This document shows positions 8,910 to 18,000 of a stretch of 64,000 nucleotides of DNA, piece after piece (positions within the stretch are counted from its first letter, which is position 1; every line of letters begins with the position of its first letter). The position numbers and the translations under genes are program-made. Location: contig NZ_JACHJN010000011.1 of NCBI RefSeq assembly GCF_014203665.1, forward strand, positions 62,001 to 126,000, written 5' to 3'. The notes under the pieces are model-generated. The model did no database searches, was not told where the DNA came from, and saw only the letters and a program-made list of their open reading frames with translations. Source of the stretch: Saccharothrix tamanrassetensis. GTDB taxonomy: Bacteria; Actinomycetota; Actinomycetes; Mycobacteriales; Pseudonocardiaceae.

Positions 8910-9034
8910 CGTGTTCTCCCCGCATGGCCTGGTCAAAGACCACCACCCTGATCCTCGGGGCGCAAGCGAAAAGCGTGCTTGCACCCCAAGGACCAGCGCG
9001 GTTCGCTGCGCGCAGGCCATACGGGGAGAACACG
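8910..9034 (-). repeat. Hairpin element B (GTGTTCTC type)
   Basis: A 125-bp palindrome convergent to element A. The outer stem is 20 bp with one G-T pair (8910-8929 with 9015-9034). The inner 26-nt arms are 8942-8967 and 8977-9002, with the family loop (reverse complement of ACGCTTTTC) at 8968-8976. Read on the minus strand, the departures from Watson-Crick pairing are one outer and four inner G-U wobbles plus one G-G mismatch shared with element A. The outer arm carries TC/GA where A, C and E have CA/TG, a compensated two-base difference. Confidence 0.9.
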
Positions 9035-9135
9035 AAGACACAGGTGTGTGCGGGCGCGCATTGAGGCGTTGTGCAGCAAGGGGTAGCGGTCAGGGGTAAG
9101 ACAGAAAGCCTTGGAGCTAAGCGAGAGGGCAGGGC

Positions 9136-10095
9136 TCAGAGAGGCGAGGGGGAAGTTGCGTCCGGGATGAGGAGATTGGCGTCGGACGAGCCGTCGGCGG
9201 GGACTACGTGAATGGCGGACAGCTTGGTGCCCTTGGGTACCGCTGCGAATGCCAAACGGTCGTCGTCCAGCCAGGTCGCCTGGTCGTCGATGCCTGCCGT
9301 GCCCGGTAGTCGGCGTTCTTCCCCCGTCTTGAGGTCCAACACCGCCAAGTCCCACGGGCCCAGTCGGCCGATCCGCTTCTTGTAGGCGATCTTCGTGCCA
9401 TCGGGCGACAGCGAAGGGCACTCCGCGTCGCGGCGCAGTGACGTTACGCGGCGGTCGACCAGATCGCCCTTCACGAGCCACGTGAAGCCACCGGAGGCGA
9501 GGGTGGCGTAGAAGGTCCGGTCGTCCGCGCCCACGGTGAGTCCCCAGTAGTTCACGTCCTGTGCCGTGTGGACGTTCCCCTCGATCTCGGCCGTGAAGCC
9601 TTCGAGCGACTCGACGGCCTCTCCGCTGCGCAGGTCCAGGAACCCGGTACGGGTCGAGAAGCCGCCGGGAACCGAGTACGAGTCGCCCGTCACGAAGGAG
9701 GTCCACGACACGACCTGACCCGAAGCCGAGACCTTGGCCCGGCTCGGCACACCGGGCAGCGGCACGGTTCGCACCGCACCACCCTCCCGGGAGACCTCGG
9801 CGGCATAGGTCGGACCCGGCCCGGCGAGGCGTAGGCAGACCGTGGTCCCACCGGCCCGGTACACGCGCTGACAAGCCATTTCGGTGCCGCCGCGGGCTTG
9901 CGGGTCGGCCAGCGCCACCTGTTCGACCCGACTGCGGCCGTCCGCCAGCTCCACGAACATCAGGTCCGCGTCCACAGAGGCCACCGGTGTCACCGGTCGG
10001 TCCCGCACGACGCCGGCTACATACACCACGCCGGCCGCCACGACCAGTACGATGGCGCTGACGGCGAGCACGACGCGCCGAGAGCCCAAGTCCAT
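9136..10095 (-). CDS. Membrane-anchored TolB/PD40-like beta-propeller protein
   Basis: 319 residues with one N-terminal transmembrane anchor (VVLAVSAIVLVVAAGVVYVAG) and an extracytoplasmic beta-propeller. Blades contain TolB/WD40-like (PD40) signatures such as CPSLSPDGTKIAYKK, DLAVLDLKTGEE and ATWLDDDRLAFAA. Two Cys pairs in the N-terminal half may form disulphides. No enzymatic motif is visible; such proteins are usually binding or scaffold proteins. It is divergent from the Wzz-like gene (95 bp between starts), which suggests a link to the polysaccharide locus, but its function is unknown. An AGGTGG site precedes the ATG. Confidence 0.75.
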   Translation of the reverse strand: MDLGSRRVVLAVSAIVLVVAAGVVYVAGVVRDRPVTPVASVDADLMFVELADGRSRVEQVALADPQARGGTEMACQRVYRAGGTTVCLRLAGPGPTYAAEVSREGGAVRTVPLPGVPSRAKVSASGQVVSWTSFVTGDSYSVPGGFSTRTGFLDLRSGEAVESLEGFTAEIEGNVHTAQDVNYWGLTVGADDRTFYATLASGGFTWLVKGDLVDRRVTSLRRDAECPSLSPDGTKIAYKKRIGRLGPWDLAVLDLKTGEERRLPGTAGIDDQATWLDDDRLAFAAVPKGTKLSAIHVVPADGSSDANLLIPDATSPSPL

Positions 10096-10190
10096 GTCAC
10101 CACCTGTAACGACTAGGCGCGAGTCGGCCGATTTCAGAGTAACAACACCTTGCGGTGACGCACTCAGGGTAAACGTGGATCGGGGAGCGG

Positions 10191-11324
10191 ATGGATTTCT
10201 GGGGCGCCGTGCGCACGCTGCGGAGGCGGTGGTACATCGCCGTGCCGTCAGCGGTGGTCGCCGTCGCGGTGGCCGCCGGCATGTTCCTGTCGATCCCGAC
10301 CCGCTACCAGTCCTCGGGTGTGATGGTGCTGACCACCCCCGCGGCCGGCGGCACGTTCTCGCAGAAGGTCACGCCCGAGGAAGCGGTGAAGATCAACCCG
10401 CTGCTGGCGTTCGACGGCAGCCTGGCGACCACCTCGCAGATCCTGTCGCAGATCCTGGCCGACCCGAAGACCCGCGAGCAGCTGGGCATCACCAAGGGCT
10501 CGACGCTGAACTACACCGTGACCGGCGGCGGGCAGAACGGCCCGTTCCTGTTCGTGCTCGGGGACAGCGACAAGCCCGAGGAGGCCGAGAAGATGGTCAC
10601 CACGGTGCTGGAGTTCGCCGCCAAGGAGCTGGAGGACCAGCAGCGCAAGCTGAAGGCCCCGGAGTCGACCTTCATCACCTCCCAGGTGATCGTGAACCCG
10701 ACCGAGGCCGAGGCGCAGATCGGCGGCAAGGTCCGGTACGCGGGCGCCGCCTTCGTGGTGCTCATGCTGCTCACCACGGCGGCGACGTTCGGCGCGGACA
10801 GCATCATCAACAACATCCGCCGCCGCCGCGAGCGCGACGCGAAGGCCGCCGAACCGGACGAGGACGGCGCACCCGGCGGCGGCGCACCCGGCGACGACAC
10901 CACGGACGAGGCCGCGAAAGCCGCCCCGCCGAAGCCCCCGCCGACCAACCACCAGAACCACGGGCCGCTCAACGGCGCACCACGCCGCCCGCCGGGCCCG
11001 CCGATGCGCCGGCCGCAGCCCACGGCCAGCGAGCAGACGGTCAAGGTCCAGGCCCCGGTGCCGAACCACAAGCCGAACACCCCGCCGGGCGGCCTGCCCG
11101 CCGCGAAGCCGGGCGGCCCCGCGCCGGCCAAGCCCACCGGGCAGCAGGGTGCCCACCCGGACGGCCGGCCCGCCAAGCAGACCGGTCAGCCGACCTCGCA
11201 GCCGGGCGCGCAGGCGGCGGTGAAGCCGACCGCCCAGCCGACCGCCAGCGAGCGGACCGTGAAGATCGCCGTGCCGCCGCCCGCGCCGAAGCCGACCTGG
11301 CCGACCAACGAAGACAGACCTTGA
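10191..11324 (+). CDS. Wzz/YveK-type polysaccharide chain-length protein with long Pro-rich cytoplasmic tail
   Basis: 377 residues. TM1 (about 18-36, VPSAVVAVAVAAGMFLSI) and TM2 (about 182-200, GAAFVVLMLLTTAATFG) bracket an extracytoplasmic domain, as in chain-length determinants and the membrane half of bacterial tyrosine kinases. There is no P-loop kinase domain. Instead about 170 residues of charged and Pro/Ala/Gly-rich, presumably disordered sequence follow TM2. That tail contains a duplicated motif, PTASEQTVKV (Thr283) and PTASERTVKI (Thr356), each followed by a Pro-rich stretch. GGGGAG precedes the ATG. The next gene starts inside the stop codon, so the chain-length and polymerase genes are coupled. 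Confidence 0.82.
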   Translation: MDFWGAVRTLRRRWYIAVPSAVVAVAVAAGMFLSIPTRYQSSGVMVLTTPAAGGTFSQKVTPEEAVKINPLLAFDGSLATTSQILSQILADPKTREQLGITKGSTLNYTVTGGGQNGPFLFVLGDSDKPEEAEKMVTTVLEFAAKELEDQQRKLKAPESTFITSQVIVNPTEAEAQIGGKVRYAGAAFVVLMLLTTAATFGADSIINNIRRRRERDAKAAEPDEDGAPGGGAPGDDTTDEAAKAAPPKPPPTNHQNHGPLNGAPRRPPGPPMRRPQPTASEQTVKVQAPVPNHKPNTPPGGLPAAKPGGPAPAKPTGQQGAHPDGRPAKQTGQPTSQPGAQAAVKPTAQPTASERTVKIAVPPPAPKPTWPTNEDRP

Positions 11325-12664
11325 CCGAGCAGTTCCGACAGGTGCGGCAACGAGCGGACGGCGCGACCCTGGTCTGCGCCTACCTCCTCGCGCTGCTGAT
11401 CATCCCGGCCCGGCTGGTGCTGTCGTTCGTGCCCATGACGCTGCCGCCGGCCCTGGTGATCGCCCTGCTCCTCGGCGTCCTGTGGCTGGCCACCCAGATG
11501 GTCGACACGCTGGGCATGGGCAAGGGCCGCAACGTGGTCCGCACCGCCGTGGGCCTCTACCTGGCGGCCCACCTGGCGACCTACGGCGTGGCCACCCGGC
11601 GCTGGCTGCCCACCGACGAGCTCACCACCGCGGACTCCAGCATCGTGCGGATCGTGGCCACCATCAGCGTGGCCGTGTTCATCTGCGACGCGGTGCGCAC
11701 CAAGGAGCGCCTGGACAAGGTGCTCAAGCTGATCCTGGGCTGTGCCGCGGTCATCGCGTTCGTCGGCCTGGTGCAGTTCGGCCTGGGCATCGACCTCGCC
11801 GGCTACGTGAGCATCCCCGGTCTGCGGGCCCAGGAGAACGGCTACGCGGTGATGGAGTCGCGGTCGATCTTCCGCCGCCCCACCGGCACCACCAACCACC
11901 CCATCGAGTACGGCCTGGTGTGCGCGATGGCCGTGCCGCTGGGCGCGCACTACGTGTTCAAGGCGCGCGACGAGGGCACACCCCACTTGCGGTGGCTGGC
12001 TTGCCTCGGGCTGGTCGGCCTGGGCGCGATGACCGCGCTGTCCCGCACCGCGATCCTGGTCATGGCGGTGGCCGGCGTGGTCATGATCGCCACCCTGCCG
12101 CGCAAGCGGAAGATCACCGCGCTGGTGGTCGGCGGCGGGTTCTTCCTCGGCGCGAGCCTGGTGGTGCCGGGCCTGTTCGGCACGCTGCGCGGCATGTTCT
12201 CCAACATCGAGGACGACCCGAGCGTGAAGGCGCGCACCGCGGACTACGCGGCGGCGTCCGAGCAGATCGACCTGAACCCGATGCTGGGGCGGGGTTTCGG
12301 CACGTTCCTGCCGACCAAGTACACGATCCTGGACAACCAGTTCCTGCTGACCCTGATCGAGAACGGCTACCTCGGCCTGTTCGCGCTGATCGGGATGTTC
12401 CTGGCGGCGGCGTTCGCGGCGATCCGGGTCCGCATGATCAGCGACGACCAGCACCTGCGCGGGCTGGCCGCGTGCGTGCTGTCGGCGGTGCTCGCGGGCG
12501 GGATCGGGGCCTTCACGTTCGACCTGCTGGGCTTCGGCGTCGCCACCGGCCTGGTGTTCACCATGATCGGCTTGGCCGGTGCCATGCTGCGGATCGCGAA
12601 AGCGGAAGCCGCCGCGAAGACCGGACTCGCCGAACAGCAGGTCCCGTCCTCGCGGACCGACTGA
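11321..12664 (+). CDS. O-antigen ligase/polymerase-like membrane protein (Wzy_C domain)
   Basis: 447 residues from a TTG at 11321 that overlaps the Wzz stop (TTGA, 4 bp). About 12 hydrophobic helices are visible. A large loop before the C-terminal helices contains IFRRPTGTTNHPIEYG, and the following helix carries TALSRTAILV; NPMLGRGFGTF is the typical O-antigen ligase/polymerase loop (RGFG). Role: polymerisation or ligation of lipid-linked oligosaccharide on the outer face, with chain length set by the coupled Wzz-like protein. A terminator hairpin follows the stop. Confidence 0.85.
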   Translation: MTEQFRQVRQRADGATLVCAYLLALLIIPARLVLSFVPMTLPPALVIALLLGVLWLATQMVDTLGMGKGRNVVRTAVGLYLAAHLATYGVATRRWLPTDELTTADSSIVRIVATISVAVFICDAVRTKERLDKVLKLILGCAAVIAFVGLVQFGLGIDLAGYVSIPGLRAQENGYAVMESRSIFRRPTGTTNHPIEYGLVCAMAVPLGAHYVFKARDEGTPHLRWLACLGLVGLGAMTALSRTAILVMAVAGVVMIATLPRKRKITALVVGGGFFLGASLVVPGLFGTLRGMFSNIEDDPSVKARTADYAAASEQIDLNPMLGRGFGTFLPTKYTILDNQFLLTLIENGYLGLFALIGMFLAAAFAAIRVRMISDDQHLRGLAACVLSAVLAGGIGAFTFDLLGFGVATGLVFTMIGLAGAMLRIAKAEAAAKTGLAEQQVPSSRTD

Positions 12665-12665
12665 G

Positions 12666-12694
12666 CCAGGCCCGCCGACGAACCGCGGGCCTGG
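12666..12694. terminator. Bidirectional terminator hairpin
   Basis: A 10-bp stem, CCAGGCCCGC (12666-12675) with GCGGGCCTGG (12685-12694), with a 9-nt loop. It starts 2 bp after the stop of the polymerase-like gene and lies 14 bp beyond the stop of the convergent acyltransferase gene. Confidence 0.65.
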
Positions 12695-12707
12695 CCCTAC
12701 GCGCCGG

Positions 12708-13268
12708 TCAACCCAGCACCAGCAGGCCCTTGTCGCCCTCGGCGTAGCGGTTCCCGCAGTCCGGGCACACCAGCCCGGCGTCGAGCCGCTGACCGCAGGA
12801 GCACACCCAACCCTTGTGCCGCGCCGGGTTGCCCGCCACGAACGCATGGGCGGGCACGTCCTTCGTCACCACCGAACCAGCCGCGGCGAACGCGTGCTCA
12901 CCGATCTCCACGCCGCACACCACGACCGTGCCCGCGCCCAGCGAAGCACCACGCCTGACCACTGTGGACAACAAGTCGTCGCCGGTACGGCGAATGGCCG
13001 CACGGGGTCGGAGGTCGTTGGTGAACAGCACGTTCGGCCCGAGGAACACCTCGTCCTCGCACACCACGCCGTCGAACACCAGGGTGCCGTTCTTCACGGT
13101 CACCCGGTCACCCAGCACCGCCTTGCCCTCGACGAAGGCGTTGTCGCAGATGTTGCAGTCGCGCCCGACGCGCGCACCGGGCAGCACGTGCGCGAACGCC
13201 CACACGCGGGTTCCCTCGCCGACGTCGTCGCTCTCGCACAACCCCTTGGGGTGGACGAAGACGCTCAT
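12708..13268 (-). CDS. Left-handed beta-helix N-acyltransferase (WbpD/FdtC-like) with C-terminal zinc ribbon
   Basis: 186 residues from the ATG at 13268, overlapping the upstream aminotransferase stop by 4 bp. The hexapeptide-repeat body (GEGTRVWAFAHVLPGARVG, NICDNAFVEGKAVLGD, GVVCEDEVFLGPNVLFTND) resembles acyltransferases that N-acetylate amino groups on nucleotide sugars (WbpD, FdtC, QdtC). The C-terminus has CSCGQRL and CPDCGNRY, a four-Cys zinc ribbon. Next to a DegT aminotransferase it would acylate the amino group that enzyme installs; with the Gfo/Idh gene at 22.8 kb it recalls the WbpB-WbpE-WbpD route. The exact sugar is uncertain. Confidence 0.82.
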   Translation of the reverse strand: MSVFVHPKGLCESDDVGEGTRVWAFAHVLPGARVGRDCNICDNAFVEGKAVLGDRVTVKNGTLVFDGVVCEDEVFLGPNVLFTNDLRPRAAIRRTGDDLLSTVVRRGASLGAGTVVVCGVEIGEHAFAAAGSVVTKDVPAHAFVAGNPARHKGWVCSCGQRLDAGLVCPDCGNRYAEGDKGLLVLG

Positions 13269-14359
13269 CGCACCGCCTCGGTCAACGCCGCCACGACCCG
13301 CTCCTGCTGGGCGGACGTGATCTCCGGGAACAGCGGCAGGGACAGGATCTCCCCCGCGATCCCCTCGCTCACCGGGAAGTCGCCGGGCGCGTGCCCGAGC
13401 GAGTCGAACGCGCCGGTCAGGTGCACGGGCGTCGGGTAGTGGATGCCCGCCCCGACACCGGCCTCGTGCAGCGAAGCCAGCACCCGGTCCCGGTTCGGCA
13501 CGCGCACCACGTACAGGTGCCACACCGGCACGTTGCCCTCCAGCACCACCGGCAACGTCACCTCGGGCACCGAGCCCAGCATGGCCGAGTACCGGTCCGC
13601 CGCCGCACGCCGCTGCGCGTTCCAGCCCTCCAGCCGACGCAACTTCGCCGACAGCACCACGGCCTGCAAGGTGTCCAGCCGGCTGTTGAAGCCCAGCACG
13701 GTGTGCTCGTACTTGCGCGGCGACCCGTGCTCCCGCAACAACCGCACGGCGGTGGCCAACTCGTCGGAGCGGGTCAGCACAGCGCCGCCGTCTCCGTACG
13801 CCCCCAGGTTCTTGCCGGGGTAGAAGCTGGTCGCCGCGATGTCACCGAGGCCACCGACGGCCACGCCGTGCCGCCGCGCGCCCTGCGCCTGCGCCGCGTC
13901 CTCCACGACCGGCACCCCGAAGTCGCGCAGCCGCTCCACCGGTGCCGCCTGCCCGTACAGGTGCACCGGCAGGATCGCCTTGGTGCGCCCGGTCAACGCG
14001 CCCGGCACCAGGTCCACGTCGATGAGCCCGGTGTCCGCGACGCAGTCCACCAGCACGGGGATCGCACCGGTCCGGGCGACCGCCTCGGCGGTGGCGATGA
14101 AGGTGTTGGCGGGCAGCACGCACTCGTCGCCCGGCCCGACCTCCAACGCCCGCAGCGCCAGTTCGATGGCGTCGGTGCCGTTGCCGACGCCGACGCAGTG
14201 CGGGACCTCCTGGTAGGCGGCGAACTCCGCCTCGAACCCGGCCACCTGCCTGCCGCCGATGAACGCCGTCGTCTTGAGCACCTCTGCCCAGCCGTCGGCG
14301 ACCTCGTCGGCGACCTGTTCGTGCTGCGCACGCAGGTCCACCAGCGGGATGTCGATCAC
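13265..14359 (-). CDS. DegT/DnrJ/EryC1/StrS sugar aminotransferase (WbpE/FdtB-like)
   Basis: 364 residues, fold-type I PLP enzyme. The N-terminus MIDIPLVDLRAQHEQV is typical. Cofactor-binding pieces are GNGTDAIELALRAL and VVEDAAQAQGA (Asp for the pyridinium N). The Schiff-base lysine is in TSFYPGKNLGAYGDGG. YPTPVHL near the C-terminus is a sugar-binding motif. It would transfer an amino group to a keto nucleotide sugar in the cytoplasm. 4-bp overlaps with both neighbours (acetyltransferases on each side) make a three-gene amino-sugar cassette. Confidence 0.88.
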   Translation of the reverse strand: MIDIPLVDLRAQHEQVADEVADGWAEVLKTTAFIGGRQVAGFEAEFAAYQEVPHCVGVGNGTDAIELALRALEVGPGDECVLPANTFIATAEAVARTGAIPVLVDCVADTGLIDVDLVPGALTGRTKAILPVHLYGQAAPVERLRDFGVPVVEDAAQAQGARRHGVAVGGLGDIAATSFYPGKNLGAYGDGGAVLTRSDELATAVRLLREHGSPRKYEHTVLGFNSRLDTLQAVVLSAKLRRLEGWNAQRRAAADRYSAMLGSVPEVTLPVVLEGNVPVWHLYVVRVPNRDRVLASLHEAGVGAGIHYPTPVHLTGAFDSLGHAPGDFPVSEGIAGEILSLPLFPEITSAQQERVVAALTEAVR

Positions 14360-15009
14360 GAACCGTTCCCCTCTCGCAGCCGCCGGGCGGGGACTCCCGC
14401 CCAGACCTCACCCGCGGGCACGTCCGAGAGCACCACCGAGCCCATGCCCACGACCGCGCCCGCGCCGATCGACACGCCTTCCCGCACCGACGAACCCTGG
14501 CCGAGGTAGGCGCTCTCCCCGACGCGGACCGCACCGCCCAGCGACGCGCGGCCGGCGAACGTCACGCCGTCGCCCACCTCGTCGTCGTGGGTGAGCAGCA
14601 CGTGGGGCATGGCGACCACGTGCGCCCCCAAGCGCAGCGGCGTCGTCACCACCACCCCGGCCAGCAGGACCGTTCCCGGCCCCACGACGGCCCCTGGCGG
14701 CACGGAAGCCGCCGGGTGCACCACCGAGGCCCACCGGTCGTCCGGCAGGCCCAGGCGCCGCACCACGTTCATCCGGCCCAACGGCCGCCGCGCACTGGCG
14801 ATGCAGGCCAGCACGGCGGCGTCGGGCTTCTCGTGCACCAGCTCCGACCCGCCCAGCACGGGCAGACCGTCCAGGTCCGCACCGTGCCGGCCCGGGTCGT
14901 CGTCCAGCGCTCCCACGGGCTCCCACTCGGCCGGCAGGAGGCGGACGGCGGCGAGCACCTCGCGCGCCAGCCCTCCCCCGCCGAGCAACAGCAGCGGCCG
15001 TGGCGTCAT
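14356..15009 (-). CDS. NeuD/PglD-family sugar O/N-acetyltransferase
   Basis: 217 residues. An N-terminal Rossmann-like half (PLLLLGGGGLAREVLAAVRLL) and a C-terminal left-handed beta-helix of hexapeptide repeats (VVGPGTVLLAGVVVTTPLRLG, HVVAMPHVLLTHDDEVGDGV) are the PglD/NeuD arrangement. The catalytic-type His sits in LLTHDDEVG. It acetylates an amino group of a nucleotide-activated sugar using acetyl-CoA. First gene of the cassette with the aminotransferase and the second acyltransferase. The start ATG at 15009 follows AGGACATCG. Confidence 0.83.
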   Translation of the reverse strand: MTPRPLLLLGGGGLAREVLAAVRLLPAEWEPVGALDDDPGRHGADLDGLPVLGGSELVHEKPDAAVLACIASARRPLGRMNVVRRLGLPDDRWASVVHPAASVPPGAVVGPGTVLLAGVVVTTPLRLGAHVVAMPHVLLTHDDEVGDGVTFAGRASLGGAVRVGESAYLGQGSSVREGVSIGAGAVVGMGSVVLSDVPAGEVWAGVPARRLREGNGS

Positions 15010-15063
15010 CGATGTCCTCTCACCCGGTCCGGCCGGGTCCGCGGGCGGACCCGGCCGGTGGTC

Positions 15064-18000
15064 TCAGTCGGTCGTGAAGACCACGTCGACCCAGTAGTGG
15101 TTGCCCTGGTAGCTGTTCGTCGGGAACCCGGTGCCGACCTGGTACAGGCCGTTCGGGGCCCCCTCGGCGGTGGCCGGCGCGGCGAGCGGCGGCGACGTCG
15201 CGGTGTAGCCCGCGAAGTAGCCGTGGTTCACCGAGTAGTGGCCGTTCGGCGCGGTGTACGAGGCGACGTACGTCGTGCCGGCGGTCACCGCCAGCGGCGT
15301 GCCGAACGTCAGCGTCTGCCACCCGCTCGCGGTCTCACCCGCGAACGTGCCGATCTTGAGCGGCACCCCGTCCGCCGACCAGATCGTGCCGGTGTGGGTG
15401 CCGGTGTTGCCGGTCCCCTTGTAGAACTTCACCCCGGTGATCCGGCCGTCGGCCGACGGCGTGAACCGCACGCCGAGCTCGTACCCGCCGTTGTCGTCCG
15501 CCGACGGCACCGTGGGCACCGTCGCCGGGCTGAACAGCGAGCACGGGCACGTCTGGCTGGTCGTCGCGGTGAACGACCAGGTCAGTGGCGCGGCCATGAT
15601 GTTGCCACCGGTGTCCGCCGCCCGCACGCTCACCGTGTACCGGGTGGACGCGGCCAGCGGGGCAGCCGGCGTCCAGAGCACGGTCTGCTGGTCCGCCGAA
15701 CGGGTCAGCGTGCCGTCGAGCCTCGCGCCGCCGGGGTCGCTGACCGAGAACTGCGTGTTGGTCAGGTCGATCGGCTCGTCGAAGCTCGCGGTCACCTGGG
15801 TGGTGAGCGAGACGTCGACCGCGTCGGTGAGCGGGGTGTGGCCGGAGCCGACCGGCGGCGTGGTGTCGCTGTTGGGCGTGTAGACGACGTCGACCCAGTA
15901 GTTGTTGCCCTGGTGGGACATCGTCGGGAAGCCGCCGCCGGTCTGGAACACCCCGTTCGGGTTGCCGTCGCCGGTCTGCGGCGCGGTGAGCGGGGACGCG
16001 GTGACGCCGGAGGCCTGGAAGTAGCCGTTGTCGATCGAGTAGTGGCCGTTCGGCGCGTAGTACGACGCCGTGTACATCAGGCCGGGAGCGACCGTGACCG
16101 GGGTGTTGAAGGTCAACGTCTGCCAGCCGTTCGCGGTCTCACCGGTGAAGGTTCCGGTCGCCAGGCGGACGCCCGCCGAAGACCACAGCGAGCCGGTGTG
16201 CGTGCCGGTGTTGCCCTCACCCTTGTAGAACTTCACGCCGGTGATCTGACCGCTCTGCGTCGGGCTGAACCGCACGCCCAGCTCGTACGCCCCGCTGTCG
16301 TCGGCCGACGTGGTGGTCGGCACGGTCGCCGTGCTGAACAGCGAGCACGGGCAGGACGCCGTGGTGGACGTGGTGAACGACCACGTGGCGTGGGACGCCA
16401 TCGCGTTGCCGTTGACGTCGGCGAGCAGGACGTCCGCCGTGTAACGGGTGTTGGGCTTCAACGCCCCGTTCGGCGTCCACGTCACGGTCTTCTGGTCGGC
16501 CGAGAGCGCCACCGAGCCGTGCAGCTTCGCGCCGCCCGGGTCGGACAGCGAGATCTGCGTCGACGCCGGGTCCATCGCCTCCGAGAACGCCAGCGACAGC
16601 GAGGAGTTCAGCCCCACGTTCGTCGCGTCCGTGCCCGGCGTGCGGTTGTTCAGCGTCGGAGGGGTGGTGTCGCCGTTGAGGCCGTTCTTGTAGATGGCGT
16701 CGACCCAGTAGTTCGCCGCGTTGAACGACGACTGCGGGAACCCGCCGCCGGCGCCGTAGCGGTAGACGCCGTTCGGGCCGTCGATGCCGTTGGACAGCGC
16801 ACGCATCGCGCCGTAGCTCGCGCTCTGCCCGTTGAAGTAGCCCGGCGTCACGGCGTAGTGGCCGTTCGGCGCGTAGTACGACACCACGTAGGTCGTGTTC
16901 GCCTGGACCACGACCGGCGAGGCGAACGTCAAGGTCTGCCAACCGCTCGCGGTCTCACCCGTGAACGTGCCGGTGCCCAGCAGCAGGCCGTTCGACGACC
17001 ACAGCGAGCCCTTGTGCGTGCCGGTGTTGCCCGCTCCCTTGTAGAACCGGACGCCCAGCACTTCGCCCTTGCCGTTGAACCGGACCTTCGTGCCCACCTC
17101 GACCGGGGTGCCGTCGTCCGCGCTCGCTGTGGCGGGTGTGGCGAAGTCGTCCCAGATCGTGCACGGGCAGGTCGCCGACCGGTTCGAGCCGGTGGTGAAC
17201 GTCCAGTTGCGCAGCTGGGTCTCGTTGCCCGCCGCGTCCTTGGCCTTCACGCTCGCGGTGTAGGCGGTGCCGGTGTTCAGCGCCGCGTTCGGGGTGAACT
17301 GGGCGGTCTTGCCGTTGCCGGTGACCGAGGTCGTGCCCGCGACGGACCCGCCCGGACCGGTCAGCGTGAACTGCACGGTGCTCGGGTTCACGGCCTCGTC
17401 GTAGGTCGCGCTCAGCGTCGGGTTGAGGCCGACGCTGGCCGCGCTCGCCAACGGGTTGGTGCCCACCAGTTCCGGCGCACGCGTGTCCGGACCGGGGTCC
17501 GGGGCCCACAGCACGTCGACCCAGTAGTTGCTGTCCTGCGAGCTGCGGTCCGGGAAACCCGCGCCGGAGCGGAACACGCCGTTGGCGCCGTCCACGCCGG
17601 TCTGCAGGCCGGTCAACGGTTCCAGGTACCGCGAGCTGCGGCTGAAGTACTCCGTGTCGACCGAGAAGTGCCCGGTCGGCGACAGGTACGACACGACGTA
17701 CGTGGTGTTGCCGGTGACCGCTACCGGGACCGGGAACACCAGCGTCTGCCAGCCGGAGGCGGTCTCGTTGACGAACGTCCCGGTCGCCAGCTGCTGCCCG
17801 TCGCGGGTCCACAGGGTGCCGGTGTGCGTGCCGGTGTTGCCCGGTCCCTTGTAGAACTTCACGCCGCGGACGTAGCCGTCGGTGTTGGCGCGCCACTTCA
17901 CGCCGAGTTCCAGCGCGGAGCCGTCCAGGATGTCCGGCGTCTTCGGGGTGTCGTTGTCGGTCCACAGACCGCACGGGCAGGTGCGGGCCGCGACACCGGG

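Noticed and set aside
8590-9035. Several overlapping small open frames in the hairpin region (and likewise at 29.6-30.0 and 43.2-43.7 kb)
   Set aside because: They follow the palindrome and give similar peptides on both strands. None has a ribosome-binding site or keeps its frame between copies.
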